NCBI GenBank assembly: GCA_012517355.1
Contig: JAAYVD010000089.1
Location: 1-54,094 of the forward strand
Length of the DNA: 54,094 nt
Source of the DNA: Candidatus Rifleibacteriota bacterium
GTDB lineage: Bacteria; Muiribacteriota; Ozemobacteria; Ozemobacterales; Ozemobacteraceae
Reading direction: 5' to 3'
This document shows positions 23,256-31,978 of this stretch, piece by piece; the first letter of the stretch is position 1; each line of letters begins with the position of its first letter. The notes beneath the pieces were generated by a model, which was not told the origin of the DNA, ran no database searches, and was given only the letters and a program-made list of their open reading frames with translations. The translations under genes were made by a program, and so were the position numbers.

Positions 23256-23906
23256 CTAGCGCCGGCAGGGAGAGGACGGCTGGGGGGTAGCGAGCAGGGC
23301 CGCTTCCACCGCGGGCATCAGCACGGCCGGGTCGGTGACCTGGATCGCCTGCAAGCCGAGACGGCGTCCTGCCTCGACGTAGGCGGCGATGTCGTCGAGG
23401 TAGAGCACCTCTTCCGGGCGGCCGTTGAACTTGGCGAGGGCATCGCGGAAGATGCGGGGGTCGGGCTTCATTGCGCCGACTTCGAAGGAGACGGTGATCT
23501 GGTCGAAGCAGGGAAAGACCTCGGCGTCGCGGATCACCCGGGCGAAGTGCGTGGCGTTGGTGTTCGACAGCAGGCCGATCCGGTACCGGCCGCGCAGGTT
23601 CTTCAGGAGCGCCCGGGTCGGCCGGATCGGCTCGAACTGGTCGCAGAAGGCTCCGATCAGGGTTTCCGGTTCCGGGGCGGGGACGGGGAAGAAGCGGCCG
23701 ATGTGATCGAAAAACGCCTCCGGGGCGACCTGGCCGCACTCGAACCGGAGCAGGACCGGCTCGGGGCCCTCGACCAGCGACCGCCACAGCTCGTCGCGCC
23801 GCCGCAGGCCAAGGGATTCGAGGTTCCCCAAAAAACGGCCGTGGTCGAAGGTCGAGATCACGTTCCCGTAATCGAACAGCACCATCCGGACCGGGTGGGT
23901 CAGCAT
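23256..23906 (-). CDS. HAD-superfamily hydrolase (YihX-like)
   Basis: A 216-residue haloacid-dehalogenase-fold phosphatase of subfamily IA. Motif I reads FDYGNVI, with Gly where many phosphatases have the second Asp, as in YihX/FMN-hydrolase-type members. Motif II is LLSNTNATH, the motif III Lys is in GAMKPDPRIF, and motif IV is YLDDIAAYVEAG. Small-molecule phosphate ester hydrolysis is expected; the substrate is unknown. The ATG has AGGAG 9 bases upstream. It is divergent from another HAD gene, 78 bases between starts. Confidence 0.88.
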   Translation of the reverse strand: MLTHPVRMVLFDYGNVISTFDHGRFLGNLESLGLRRRDELWRSLVEGPEPVLLRFECGQVAPEAFFDHIGRFFPVPAPEPETLIGAFCDQFEPIRPTRALLKNLRGRYRIGLLSNTNATHFARVIRDAEVFPCFDQITVSFEVGAMKPDPRIFRDALAKFNGRPEEVLYLDDIAAYVEAGRRLGLQAIQVTDPAVLMPAVEAALLATPQPSSPCRR

Positions 23907-23937
23907 GCACGGGGCTCCTGCGGCAGGGTTTCAGGTG

Positions 23938-23946
23938 TGGTATCCT
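23938..23946 (+). promoter_or_regulatory. Extended -10 promoter (TGG-TATCCT) of the HAD-IG gene
   Basis: TG at 23938-23939, one base, then TATCCT at 23941-23946. A TAGGAT hexamer on the opposite strand (23949-23944) overlaps it and could serve the divergent HAD gene, so polymerases might compete at this site. The minus-strand -35 is poor. Confidence 0.5.
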
Positions 23947-23984
23947 ACCTGATCACGAAACAGACTGCCAGGAGAAACGAAAGA

Positions 23985-25685
23985 ATGGCACACCAACCCA
24001 TGGTGGGCGCGGAGAACCGGGTGTTCGTCAACCGCACCCTCAATTTCAACAACATCAAGATGATCGGGTTCGACATGGACTACACGGTCGCCACCTACAA
24101 CGTCCCGAACCTGGAAGGCAAGGCCTTCGAGATCGTCCGCGAGCGGCTGATCAGCGAGAAGGGCTACCCACCCGAGATCCGGGCCCTGCAATTCGACCCG
24201 AACTTCATCATCCGCGGTCTGATCATCGACCACGAGCGCGGCAACTTTCTGAAGGTGAACCGGTACGGCTACGTGAAGAAGGCGACGCACGGCACGCGCC
24301 CCCTGACCATCGACGAGCAGAAGCGCATCTACGACACGCGGGGCATCGACCTCACCGACCCGCGGTTCTACATCATCCATACCCTGTTCTCGCTGGCGGA
24401 GGGCTGCCTGTTCGCCCGCCTGGTCGACTGGTTCGAGCAGGAGCGCCGCCCCGTCAGCTTCCCCGCGCTGTTCAAGGACATCCGCGGCATGATCGACGAC
24501 ACGCACCAGGACGGCAGCCTGAAGGGGTTCGTCGTGCGCGAGCCGCAGAAGTATTTGATCCAGGACCGCAAGGCGGTCGAGGCTCTGAAGAAGTTCCGGC
24601 ACTACGGCAAGAAGCTGGCGCTCATCACCAATTCCGACTTCGAGTACAGCCAGGCGGTCATGCACTACTGCTTCGACCCCTTCCTGCCGAAGTCGAACTG
24701 GCACAACCTGTTCCACATCGTCATCGTGACCAGCAATAAGCCGAACTTCTTCCTGCACTCCCAGAAGTTCCTGCGGGTGGATCCCAAGACCGGCCTGCTG
24801 TCGAACTTCCACGGCCCCCTGGAACTGGGCGGCATCTACCAGGGCGGCAACGCCCGCACCTTCGAGCGCGACCTGGGCCTGCAGCCGTCCGAGATCCTCT
24901 ACCTGGGCGACCACATCCTGGGCGACGTGATCACCCTGAAGAAGACCACCGGCTGGCGCACCGGCCTGGTGGTCCAGGAACTGGCCACCGAGGTGCCGGC
25001 CCTCGAACTCAACCGCGACCTGCAACGGCAGATCAACGAGCTGATGGTCGAAAAGGACAGCCTCGAGAACGAGGTCTACGAGATCAAGGAAGAGCTCTGG
25101 GACAAGCGGGAGAACCGTCCGCCCGCCCTCGAGAAGAAGCGCGATCAGCTGCGCGAACGGATCGCCGTGATCGACGAGAAACTCACCGCCCTGATCGGCG
25201 AGGAACAGCGCCGCTACAATCCCTTCTGGGGAGAGGTCATGCGGTCGGGCAACGAGGAGTCACGCTTCGCCACCATCGTCGAGCGGTATGCCTGCATCTA
25301 CATGGCCAGCATCGGCAACCTGTCGTATTACTCGCCGTTCAAGTATTTCCGGCCCCCGCGCCGCTACCTGGCCCACGATCCGCTGCCCCTGGCCCTGTCG
25401 GAAACCCTTTTCCAACCGGCACCCGGTGAAGGGAAAGGGAAGAGAAAGGGGAAGGATTCGCCCCGGTCCCCGCTGAGCCAACCCCTGGGCCTCGGCCCGA
25501 TCTCGCAGGGCACTCCCCTCCCACGCTCCGGCCAGGTTCGGAAACCTGACCCGGCCCGCCAACCCTCCCTGCCCCGCCAACCCGAACCGACCCCGAAGCC
25601 CGGCCCGGAACGCAAACCAAGTCGCCCGGCGGGCCGCCCCACGAACCGCCCGCCCCGGGGGCAACGCCGCCAGCGCCAGGCCTGA
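23985..25685 (+). CDS. HAD-IG family 5'-nucleotidase
   Basis: 566 residues. The catalytic start FDMDYTVATYN (D30, D32) and GDHILGDVI near residue 307 mark the HAD superfamily 5'-nucleotidase IG group, related to eukaryotic cytosolic purine 5'-nucleotidase II. The cap region is large, and a long charged coiled-coil (about 343-405, rich in Glu/Lys/Arg) precedes a final alpha/beta segment. The last 85 residues are a Pro/Arg/Lys-rich disordered tail not expected in the family and may bind nucleic acid or membranes. Start at ATG 23985 with AGGAG 10 bases upstream. It should dephosphorylate purine nucleoside monophosphates. Confidence 0.9.
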   Translation: MAHQPMVGAENRVFVNRTLNFNNIKMIGFDMDYTVATYNVPNLEGKAFEIVRERLISEKGYPPEIRALQFDPNFIIRGLIIDHERGNFLKVNRYGYVKKATHGTRPLTIDEQKRIYDTRGIDLTDPRFYIIHTLFSLAEGCLFARLVDWFEQERRPVSFPALFKDIRGMIDDTHQDGSLKGFVVREPQKYLIQDRKAVEALKKFRHYGKKLALITNSDFEYSQAVMHYCFDPFLPKSNWHNLFHIVIVTSNKPNFFLHSQKFLRVDPKTGLLSNFHGPLELGGIYQGGNARTFERDLGLQPSEILYLGDHILGDVITLKKTTGWRTGLVVQELATEVPALELNRDLQRQINELMVEKDSLENEVYEIKEELWDKRENRPPALEKKRDQLRERIAVIDEKLTALIGEEQRRYNPFWGEVMRSGNEESRFATIVERYACIYMASIGNLSYYSPFKYFRPPRRYLAHDPLPLALSETLFQPAPGEGKGKRKGKDSPRSPLSQPLGLGPISQGTPLPRSGQVRKPDPARQPSLPRQPEPTPKPGPERKPSRPAGRPTNRPPRGQRRQRQA

Positions 25686-25706
25686 CCCCACACGCCCCGC
25701 TTCCCG

Positions 25707-25728
25707 CTCTGACCGGCAAGGGTCAGAG
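25707..25728 (+). terminator. Hairpin after the HAD-IG gene
   Basis: CTCTGACC (25707-25714) pairs with GGTCAGAG (25721-25728) around a 6-base loop, 21 bases after the stop. No T-run, so a modest terminator or stability hairpin. Confidence 0.5.
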
Positions 25729-25786
25729 GGACCTTCCTGCCCCTCCTGCCCTTCCTCGCTTCCTCTTCCTTAGAGGACTCTCCTGT

Positions 25787-26055
25787 TCCTCATCCCGGTC
25801 CCGCACCAATTCCACCGCCCTCTTCCCCTTGTCATCGGTGATCTGGCTGGCTTCAGCAGCGGCTCGCCCATTCTCCCTCTTCCCCTCTTCCCCCCTTCCC
25901 CTTGCGGCCTTCCCGTCCTCTTCCTTTGCCTCATTTCTCCTTCCCCGGGCCCGGCATCAATCCTCCCGCCTTCTCCTCTTGCGGTAGTGGCGATCTGGCT
26001 GGCTTCAGCAGCGGCTCGCCCATTTTCCCTCATTCCCCCCTTCCCCTTGCGGTTC
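25787..26055. repeat. Tandem repeat, period 152 bp, pyrimidine-rich
   Basis: The 33-base core starting GATCTGGCTGGCTTCAGCAG is exact at 25840-25872 and 25992-26024. Flanks align with divergence: CACCAATTCCACCGCC against ATCAATCCTCCCGCC, and CTTCCCCTTGCGG three times. The array fills the gap between two convergent genes (HAD-IG and the second cyclase) and is strongly pyrimidine-rich on the plus strand. There is no credible gene in 25729-26101. Confidence 0.85.
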
Positions 26056-26101
26056 CAGAAGGAACGGAGCCTTGCGCCAGTCGCCAACGGGGCCCCCCGG
26101 G

Positions 26102-27931
26102 TCAGCCGGGCGGGGCTGACTCCTTGGGGGCCGGCGGCGAGTAGACCGTCACGCAGTTGCGGCCGGCCTCCTTCGAGCCATACAGGGCCTCGTCGGCGTG
26201 CTTGATGAGATCGAGCTTCTCCAGGGCGTGCGTGGGGCAGGTGGCCACGCCCAGGCTGATCGTCACCTTGAGGACGGTGCCCTCGGGCCCCGGGTAATCG
26301 TGCGTCTCGATCGCCTTGCGGAGCCGCTCGGCGACCAGGGTGGCGGCCGGCGTGTCGGTCTCGGGCAGGATCACCGCGAACTCCTCGCCGCCGTAGCGGG
26401 CCGGAATGTCGAAGGTGCGCAGCGACTGCTTGAGGATCTGGGCGGAAGCCGACAGGACGATGTCGCCCATCTGGTGGCCGTAGGTGTCGTTGAACTTCTT
26501 GAAATGGTCGATGTCGAACAGGATCAGCGAGACCGGTTTCTGGTACCGCCGCGCCCGCTTCATCTCGTTGGCCAGCGCGACCTGGAAATACCGGTGCACG
26601 AAGAGCCGGGTCAGACCGTCGGTGATCGACAGTTCGTAGAGGCGCGACTTTTCCATGGTCAGGGCGATCTGGCTGGCCATGGTGGTGCCCAACGAAAGGT
26701 CGCTGTCGGTGAATGAGCCCTCGGTGCGGTTGACCACGTTCATGACGCCGACGCCCTTCTTGTCGACCAGCAGGGGCAGGCACATGATGGTGGCCACCTT
26801 CCAGGGGATGCCCGGCTCGTACGGCTTGAACCGTTCCTCGATACCGGAGTTGAGGACGACCGGTTCGAGGTTTTCGAAGACCTTTCCCGCCACCCCCTCG
26901 CCCGGTTCGATCTCGATGCGCTGGGCACCATCCTCGAACTCACCGTAGACCACACTCAGCGACAACCGGCCGGTTTCCTCGTTGAACAGCAGGATGCTGC
27001 CGCGCTGAGCCTTGAGGCCCTGGCAGGCCTTCTCCAGGATGATGCGCAGGACGTCCTGCGTGCTGCCCGCGAAGTTGATCTTCTGGCTGATCTCGTAGAG
27101 GGTGCTCAGCTCGTGGATCTTGCTCTCGAGGGCGCCTTTCGAGCGGACGAGCTCGTCGGTCATGGCATTGAAGGTGCCCACCAGGGCGCCGATCTCGTCG
27201 CGCGAGGAGATGCCGGTGATCCGCTCCTGCAGGTTGCCGCCGGCGATCCGGCGGGCCCCTTCGATCAGCATGGAAAGGGGAAGGGTGAGGTAGCCGGCGA
27301 ACAGGAAGCAGACCAGCAGCGTCAGCACGGTCAGCCCCACGGCCACTTTGACCGCCCGCCGGATGGTGAGGGCCTTGAACCGCGCGAGCCGGTCGTTGCT
27401 CTTGCTGACGTCGATGAGGGCGATCGTCTTCCCCGCGGCATCCCGCACCGGGTGGTAGGCGGTCGCCCAGCTCCCGAAGGCGTCCTGGTTCGCCGCCGAG
27501 TAGGTGGGAATGCCCTTTTCCCAGGCATCGAGCATCTCCTGGTTGACGTCGAAGATCGGGTATTCGGGGATGAACTCCTCGCCCAGCGGGGAACCGTCGG
27601 CGATGTGGGTGAAGGTCTTGCCGTCGTACCGGTAGAGAGCGGCCCACGGCAGGTTGAAGTTCTCCTGGATGGACCGCATGAACGCCTTCAGTTCCTTGTA
27701 ATAGGGGTCGCGGACGGAGGTCACCCCCACGACCCGGCCCCGGTCGACGAACTTGTCGATGAGGGTGGCCAGGGCGTTCAACTTGTCGGCCATCTCCTTG
27801 TTGAAGTCGTCGAACGCCTGGATGTAGGTGACGTAGGTGGCGGCCGTGATCATGAGGACCCCGAGCAGGCCGAAGACCAGCGACAGCTTCCACTGCAACT
27901 TGACGGTCACGCGGGGAAACTCCTGGGTCAT
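26102..27931 (-). CDS. Membrane diguanylate cyclase with HAMP, GAF and GGDEF domains, second copy
   Basis: 609 residues: TM helix (about 16-36), a periplasmic single-Cache-like sensor (about 40-185), TM helix (about 195-220), HAMP (to about 270), GAF (about 285-430) and GGDEF (about 445-590). The catalytic loop is a standard GGEEF (514-518), and the inhibitory site RTFD (505-508) sits exactly 5 residues upstream, so it should make c-di-GMP and be feedback-inhibited, unlike the paralogue at 14126. The stop of an NHL-repeat lipoprotein lies 14 bases upstream and an AAAGGGG ribosome-binding site fills that gap, so the lipoprotein could supply a periplasmic signal. Confidence 0.93.
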   Translation of the reverse strand: MTQEFPRVTVKLQWKLSLVFGLLGVLMITAATYVTYIQAFDDFNKEMADKLNALATLIDKFVDRGRVVGVTSVRDPYYKELKAFMRSIQENFNLPWAALYRYDGKTFTHIADGSPLGEEFIPEYPIFDVNQEMLDAWEKGIPTYSAANQDAFGSWATAYHPVRDAAGKTIALIDVSKSNDRLARFKALTIRRAVKVAVGLTVLTLLVCFLFAGYLTLPLSMLIEGARRIAGGNLQERITGISSRDEIGALVGTFNAMTDELVRSKGALESKIHELSTLYEISQKINFAGSTQDVLRIILEKACQGLKAQRGSILLFNEETGRLSLSVVYGEFEDGAQRIEIEPGEGVAGKVFENLEPVVLNSGIEERFKPYEPGIPWKVATIMCLPLLVDKKGVGVMNVVNRTEGSFTDSDLSLGTTMASQIALTMEKSRLYELSITDGLTRLFVHRYFQVALANEMKRARRYQKPVSLILFDIDHFKKFNDTYGHQMGDIVLSASAQILKQSLRTFDIPARYGGEEFAVILPETDTPAATLVAERLRKAIETHDYPGPEGTVLKVTISLGVATCPTHALEKLDLIKHADEALYGSKEAGRNCVTVYSPPAPKESAPPG

Positions 27932-27945
27932 CGTCCCGGCCCCTT

Positions 27946-28905
27946 TCAGTCCAGTCCCGACAGCGACCGAACCAGGCGGCCGTCGGAAGCGATGACGTAG
28001 ACCTGCCCGTTGAGCGAGTCGGCCACGAACATCTCGCCGGTATCGGAGGCGACGGCCAGGCCGAACATCTGCAGATACTCCGCCTCCATACCCTGCTTCA
28101 GGGGGTAGGTGGCCCGCAGGAACCGGCCGTCGGGGGCGAAGGTGGAGATGCGCATGGTCGACATCTCCGTGACGTGCATGTTGCCCTGGCTGTCATACAC
28201 GACGTTCTGGGGAAACATGAGTTTCCCCTCGTCCCAGCCTTTTTCCCCGAAGGTGCGCAGGAAGGTTCCATCGGGCGCGAACAGCGACAGCCGGAAATTG
28301 TAGGACTCCGAGACCAGGATCCGGCCGTCGGAGGCGATCGTGAAATCGTTCGGATAGTAGATCTGCCCTGGATCGTAGCCGAAGGTGCCGAACGTCGAGA
28401 GCACGTTGCCGGCGCGGTCGAAATGGACCAGCTTGTTCAACTGGAAATCAGACACCCAGAACGTGCCGTCCGGAAGACAGCGGATGGCGGCCGGAGTATT
28501 GATCGGCCCGTCGCCGCCCTTCCATTGCAGGTGGTTGGTGACGGCCCCCGACATCGAGTAGAACAGGACCTCGGCCACCGAGCTCGCCTGCCGCTCCTCC
28601 TCGGTGAAGGCCTGGACCTCTTCACGCCGGTTGGTGATCGCGATCTCGTTGTCCGGGGTGATGTCCAGGCCCCAGATCTTGTTCCCCTCGGGGACCGCGA
28701 TCTCGCCCTGGTACCGGAACTGCCGGTCGGCCAGGAGGATCCGGTTGGCGGCGGAGTCGAGGATGATGAGCCGGCTCTGCTCGGGGGTCAGGACGACGAG
28801 GTTCGGCCGGTGGAAGGTCTTGTCGACCTGGCCGCAACCGGTCAGCCCGAACGCTCCCAGACAGAGGACCAGGCCTGCGAGCAACCAGCGCCGGAAGGAA
28901 TGCAT
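27946..28905 (-). CDS. NHL-repeat beta-propeller lipoprotein
   Basis: 319 residues. Signal peptide with lipobox LTGC (Cys24), then about six NHL/SMP-type blades, each with a hydrophobic strand and an xPDGxFLV-like turn (LPDGTFWVSD, ASDGRILVSES, APDGTFLRTFGEKG, DSQGNMHVTE, APDGRFLRATY, SDTGEMFVAD). Such propellers bind ligands or partner proteins at the outer surface or in the periplasm. GGGGGAG precedes the ATG at 28905. An earlier start would add low-complexity residues before the signal peptide. It is followed directly by the GGDEF gene, so a ligand-binding role in that signalling path is a reasonable inference. Confidence 0.88.
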   Translation of the reverse strand: MHSFRRWLLAGLVLCLGAFGLTGCGQVDKTFHRPNLVVLTPEQSRLIILDSAANRILLADRQFRYQGEIAVPEGNKIWGLDITPDNEIAITNRREEVQAFTEEERQASSVAEVLFYSMSGAVTNHLQWKGGDGPINTPAAIRCLPDGTFWVSDFQLNKLVHFDRAGNVLSTFGTFGYDPGQIYYPNDFTIASDGRILVSESYNFRLSLFAPDGTFLRTFGEKGWDEGKLMFPQNVVYDSQGNMHVTEMSTMRISTFAPDGRFLRATYPLKQGMEAEYLQMFGLAVASDTGEMFVADSLNGQVYVIASDGRLVRSLSGLD

Positions 28906-28993
28906 CGGCTCCCCCGAGGAAGAAAATGTGACTGACGGAATACTGGCCGGGCGGCCGAAACCGCCAGGGCAACCGGGTGTCGTCCAAGAAGAG

Positions 28994-29022
28994 AGTGTAT
29001 GCCTCCCGCGGCTCCCTGTCCA
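28994..29022 (-). promoter_or_regulatory. Minus-strand promoter of the NHL lipoprotein-cyclase operon
   Basis: TGGACA (29022-29017) and TACACT (28999-28994) on the minus strand with 17 bp between. Leader about 85 bases. On the other side of the gap, up to 29297, no clear plus-strand promoter is visible; TACCAT at 29236-29241 has no -35. Confidence 0.65.
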
Positions 29023-29297
29023 GTGATTTGCCCTGGCCTGGATCCGGGACGGAGACTGACGGATGTTCCCCGGAACGGCCTCCACCCAATCCTGCGTCCA
29101 CCAGCGGGGCGGACGCCCGGATCCGGCCCGACGGGATGTGCTGACCGGCTTTCCCGGAACCATCGCGGATCCCGGGCTCGGGGGCGGGCCGGCAACAGGG
29201 CGGGCCCCGACGTGGCGTTTTTCCCGGGAACGGTGTACCATGCACCGGAGCAGTTTTCCCGACCGTCGCTCCATTCCGTTTTCCAGAAAGGTGCGCC

Positions 29298-30494
29298 TTG
29301 GCCCAGGAGGAGATCCCCCGCCCGCCGGTTCCCCAGGACGACGAAAAGCCCCCTACCCCGCCCTGGGAACAAGCCCCCGCCGCCCGTCCCCGCGCGGCCC
29401 GCCCCGCCGCCCCGCCCGTCGGCGCGCCCAAGATCGTGTCGGCACGGCCGGTGCGGGTGCAAGCCCCGCTGACGGTGGGCAAGCGCCCCTGCTTCGACTG
29501 CAACTACATCCTGTCGCCCTACCAGGAGTTCTGCCCCCACTGCGGGGCCTTCCAGCCCGCCGACCGCCTGCCGCTGCTGGGCCTCGACCAGCGGACCATC
29601 GCGGCGTTTCTCCTCCAGGAGGGGCAGCGTCCCGCCGCGGCGACCACGCTGGCGGCCGCCGGGTGGTCGCTGCTCGCCCTGGTCGCCGTGGTGACCTTCC
29701 TGGTGATGCCGGGTCTGGCCGCCTTCACCAAGCTGGTCCTGAGTCCGTTGGTCGGCGCCCTGCTCTGGTGGATCGGCCGCCAGATCGCCCTCTACTACCT
29801 TTTCTACAAATGGATCCCCTACATCCAGACCAACCGGTACAAGACCACGTTTCTCGGCATCGAACTGCAGCTGAAGAAGCGACTGGGGGAGATCGAGAAG
29901 AAGCTCCAGGAGCTGGACGGTCTGCGGGAGCGGACCCTCGGGTTCAACCCGTCGGAAGGGCAGAGTTCCGTGCAGGCCACTCTCGGCGCGGCGGAAAACG
30001 CCCTGCGCGAGAAGCAGCAGGAGTTCGGGGCGCAGATCTGGCACCTCCAGCTGTGCCAGTGGTTCAACCGGATCTCCGGCATCGGCGTGCGCGGGAACCA
30101 GGACGGCCTGACGAACGACGTGGAGCGGGTCGAGGAGCTGACCTACATCGGGCACCACTACCTCAACCAGTTGAAAAAGGAAACACAGCTCGCCCCCGCC
30201 GCCCTCGAGGCCCTGAAAAACCGCGTCAAAGAGGGAATGGACCTGCTCAAGAAGATCCAGGAGGTGGTGGTCACCCAGGAGGCGGAGAAGCTGGTGCAGC
30301 AGGTCCGCCCCCTCGACGGCGGCATGCCAGAGGAACTGTCGGTGGAAGGGCGGATCTCGGCCCTCAGCGTCCATGCCGCCCAGGTCTCGCTGGAAAGCTT
30401 CACCGACGTGGTCGAGCGCCTCGACCGCGAGTATTTTCGCATCGGCGTCGAACGCAAGATCTCCCAGGACACGAAGAACCTCCTCCGCGAGTGA
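29298..30494 (+). CDS. Hypothetical membrane protein with N-terminal zinc ribbon and coiled coil
   Basis: 398 residues. A Pro/Ala-rich N-terminal tail (1-60) leads to a zinc ribbon, CFDCNYILSPYQEFCPHCG (two CxxC pairs), then a hydrophobic pair of helices (about 120-170) and a long charged helical region (about 185-395) with heptad-like Leu/Lys/Glu spacing. The domain order resembles other zinc-ribbon membrane proteins, but I do not recognise a family. Translation appears to start at TTG 29298 behind AGAAAGGTG; no ATG is near. It faces the NHL lipoprotein across a 392-base divergent gap. Topology suggests cytoplasmic ribbon and coiled coil. Confidence 0.7.
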   Translation: MAQEEIPRPPVPQDDEKPPTPPWEQAPAARPRAARPAAPPVGAPKIVSARPVRVQAPLTVGKRPCFDCNYILSPYQEFCPHCGAFQPADRLPLLGLDQRTIAAFLLQEGQRPAAATTLAAAGWSLLALVAVVTFLVMPGLAAFTKLVLSPLVGALLWWIGRQIALYYLFYKWIPYIQTNRYKTTFLGIELQLKKRLGEIEKKLQELDGLRERTLGFNPSEGQSSVQATLGAAENALREKQQEFGAQIWHLQLCQWFNRISGIGVRGNQDGLTNDVERVEELTYIGHHYLNQLKKETQLAPAALEALKNRVKEGMDLLKKIQEVVVTQEAEKLVQQVRPLDGGMPEELSVEGRISALSVHAAQVSLESFTDVVERLDREYFRIGVERKISQDTKNLLRE

Positions 30495-30501
30495 CGGGCG
30501 G

Positions 30502-30576
30502 CACCGATCGCGACAAGGCCGGCCATCCTTCCTCGCCGCCGCGGGTGGCGGAACGAAGCGCCCGTTTACCCGGCGC
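30502..30576 (+). repeat. Four-hairpin repeat, copy 6 (forward, diverged)
   Basis: GGCCGGCCATCCTTCCTCGCC then GGGTGGCGGAACGAAGCGCCCGTTT follows the order and spacing of the consensus, with substitutions (GAACGAAG for GCGAAAC). It starts 7 bases after a stop codon. The rest of the gap to 30873 has no gene that I can support, only the promoter at 30802. Confidence 0.65.
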
Positions 30577-30801
30577 CAGGCGCCCCACAGGGTTCACCAT
30601 CACGACGGGGGTCGGCGGTGGACCTCCGTCAGGAAGCCGGCCGGACGGTCTTCCCCTTGCCTCCGGTCGGGTGAAAGGCCGGGGGGCCGCCTCCGTCGAG
30701 GGGAGCGGTCCCCCCTCCCTGGAGAGAACCGCCCCCGGGCGCATAAAACGTGCAACAGATTCCCCGCACGCCACCTGTTCATCCAGGTTTCCACCTCAAT
30801 C

Positions 30802-30831
30802 TTGCCTGAATTCCCGGGCGGGTGCGATAGT
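30802..30831 (+). promoter_or_regulatory. Promoter of a secreted protein gene
   Basis: TTGCCT at 30802-30807 and GATAGT at 30826-30831 are separated by 18 bp. The leader is about 36 bases and ends in a full AGGAGGT ribosome-binding site. Confidence 0.5.
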
Positions 30832-30873
30832 GGAGGGGAGAAGCCCGCGCACGCGGCACAAGGAGGTATTTCC

Positions 30874-31752
30874 ATGAGGATGCCCCGCCCGTTCTTTTTG
30901 GCCCTGGTGCTGGTTTTGGCCGGCCTGACCGCCGCCCACGCCAACCTGACCCTGTATTCCGGACAGGAGACCTTCAACGTCCGGGTGACCAACAGCCAGT
31001 TCAAGCCGATCTACGACGCCCGCGGGTCGGTCTGGATCAGCGGCACCTCCGCCCGCATCGAGGTGGAGGCGCCCGGCTACCGGCGCGGCTACACCACCGT
31101 GTATCTGAGCGGGAACACCCACTACCACTCCTGCGACGTCCGGCTCGACGACCCCACCGTGAACGGCAACGTCCGCAACACCCAGGGCCAGTTCGTCCAG
31201 GGCGGCTACGTCAGCCCCGGCTACCAGGGGATGTACTGGGCCGACGAGTACGGCATCCGGGCCCAGTTCCCCAAGAAGGGTTTCGAGAAGCTCACCGAGC
31301 GCTTGATCGAGGTGCGGGTCAACTCCCTGTATGCCTTCGCCCCCCGCCTCTACCTGAGCGACGCGGGCTCACAGTGGAACCTCGAAGTGGTGATCAAGCG
31401 GCGCGACCTGCGCGACATGTTCAACACCATCGACATCTTCGTCACCCCCGACCCGGTCGAAACCCCGGCTCCCGCTCCGGCCCCGGCGCCGACCCCCGTG
31501 CCCGAGGCCCACGAACCCATCGTCCTGGCGAACGACTACCGCCTCAACCAGCAGGCCCTGCAGAACACCGACCTCGACGAGGTCCGTGAGGTGCTGACCC
31601 GCCGCCTCGAGTCCCTGGCCCGCCGCCTGCGCGCCGCCGCCCCGGCCCTCGACGAGGGCGAGGCCGCCCGCCTGCTGCAGGCCGTGGGTGCCGAGTCCCC
31701 GGTCGGTCGCGAGATCCGCGCGATCCGCACGTTCGACGCCATCCAGCGCTAG
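30874..31752 (+). CDS. Secreted protein of unknown function (292 aa)
   Basis: A Sec signal peptide is clear (hydrophobic core, likely cut after AHA, residue 23). The mature part has a beta-rich, carboxypeptidase-regulatory-like look (GSVWISGTSARIEVEAPGY, YTTVYLSGN), then a Pro/Ala linker (about 193-212) and a helical C-terminal segment with repeated Arg/Leu/Ala turns. I recognise no named family. AGGAGGT lies 6 bases before the ATG, a promoter at 30802, and a strong terminator follows, so it is monocistronic. Periplasmic or surface location expected. Confidence 0.78.
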   Translation: MRMPRPFFLALVLVLAGLTAAHANLTLYSGQETFNVRVTNSQFKPIYDARGSVWISGTSARIEVEAPGYRRGYTTVYLSGNTHYHSCDVRLDDPTVNGNVRNTQGQFVQGGYVSPGYQGMYWADEYGIRAQFPKKGFEKLTERLIEVRVNSLYAFAPRLYLSDAGSQWNLEVVIKRRDLRDMFNTIDIFVTPDPVETPAPAPAPAPTPVPEAHEPIVLANDYRLNQQALQNTDLDEVREVLTRRLESLARRLRAAAPALDEGEAARLLQAVGAESPVGREIRAIRTFDAIQR

Positions 31753-31765
31753 CGTCCGGTTCCCC

Positions 31766-31811
31766 AACCGCCTCCCTTCCGACCCCTAAGGAAGGGAGGC
31801 GGTTCCTTTTT
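31766..31811 (+). terminator. Strong Rho-independent terminator
   Basis: A perfect 15-bp stem (31766-31780 with 31790-31804), 9-base loop and a CCTTTTTCC tail, beginning 14 bases after the stop of the secreted protein gene. Confidence 0.95.
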
Positions 31812-31826
31812 CCATTCCCTGGGGCA

Positions 31827-31835
31827 TGGTATAAT
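31827..31835 (+). promoter_or_regulatory. Extended -10 promoter (TGG-TATAAT) of the hybrid kinase
   Basis: TG at 31827-31828, one base, then the perfect -10 TATAAT at 31830-31835; -35 is only TTTTTC. The leader to ATG 31979 would be about 135 bases with no recognised element. Confidence 0.65.
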
Positions 31836-31978
31836 TCCCCACCAGGAACCCCACCGTTCCGGCAGTCATCCGGGTTCGGGACGGCAAGGGGCTCCGGGAA
31901 AAGCGACGGGGCCGGAACAGGCCGGGGATCCCGTTTCCCCGCCCAGCCAGTCCTCTCGCGGTTGAGAGGTGCCAGGCC

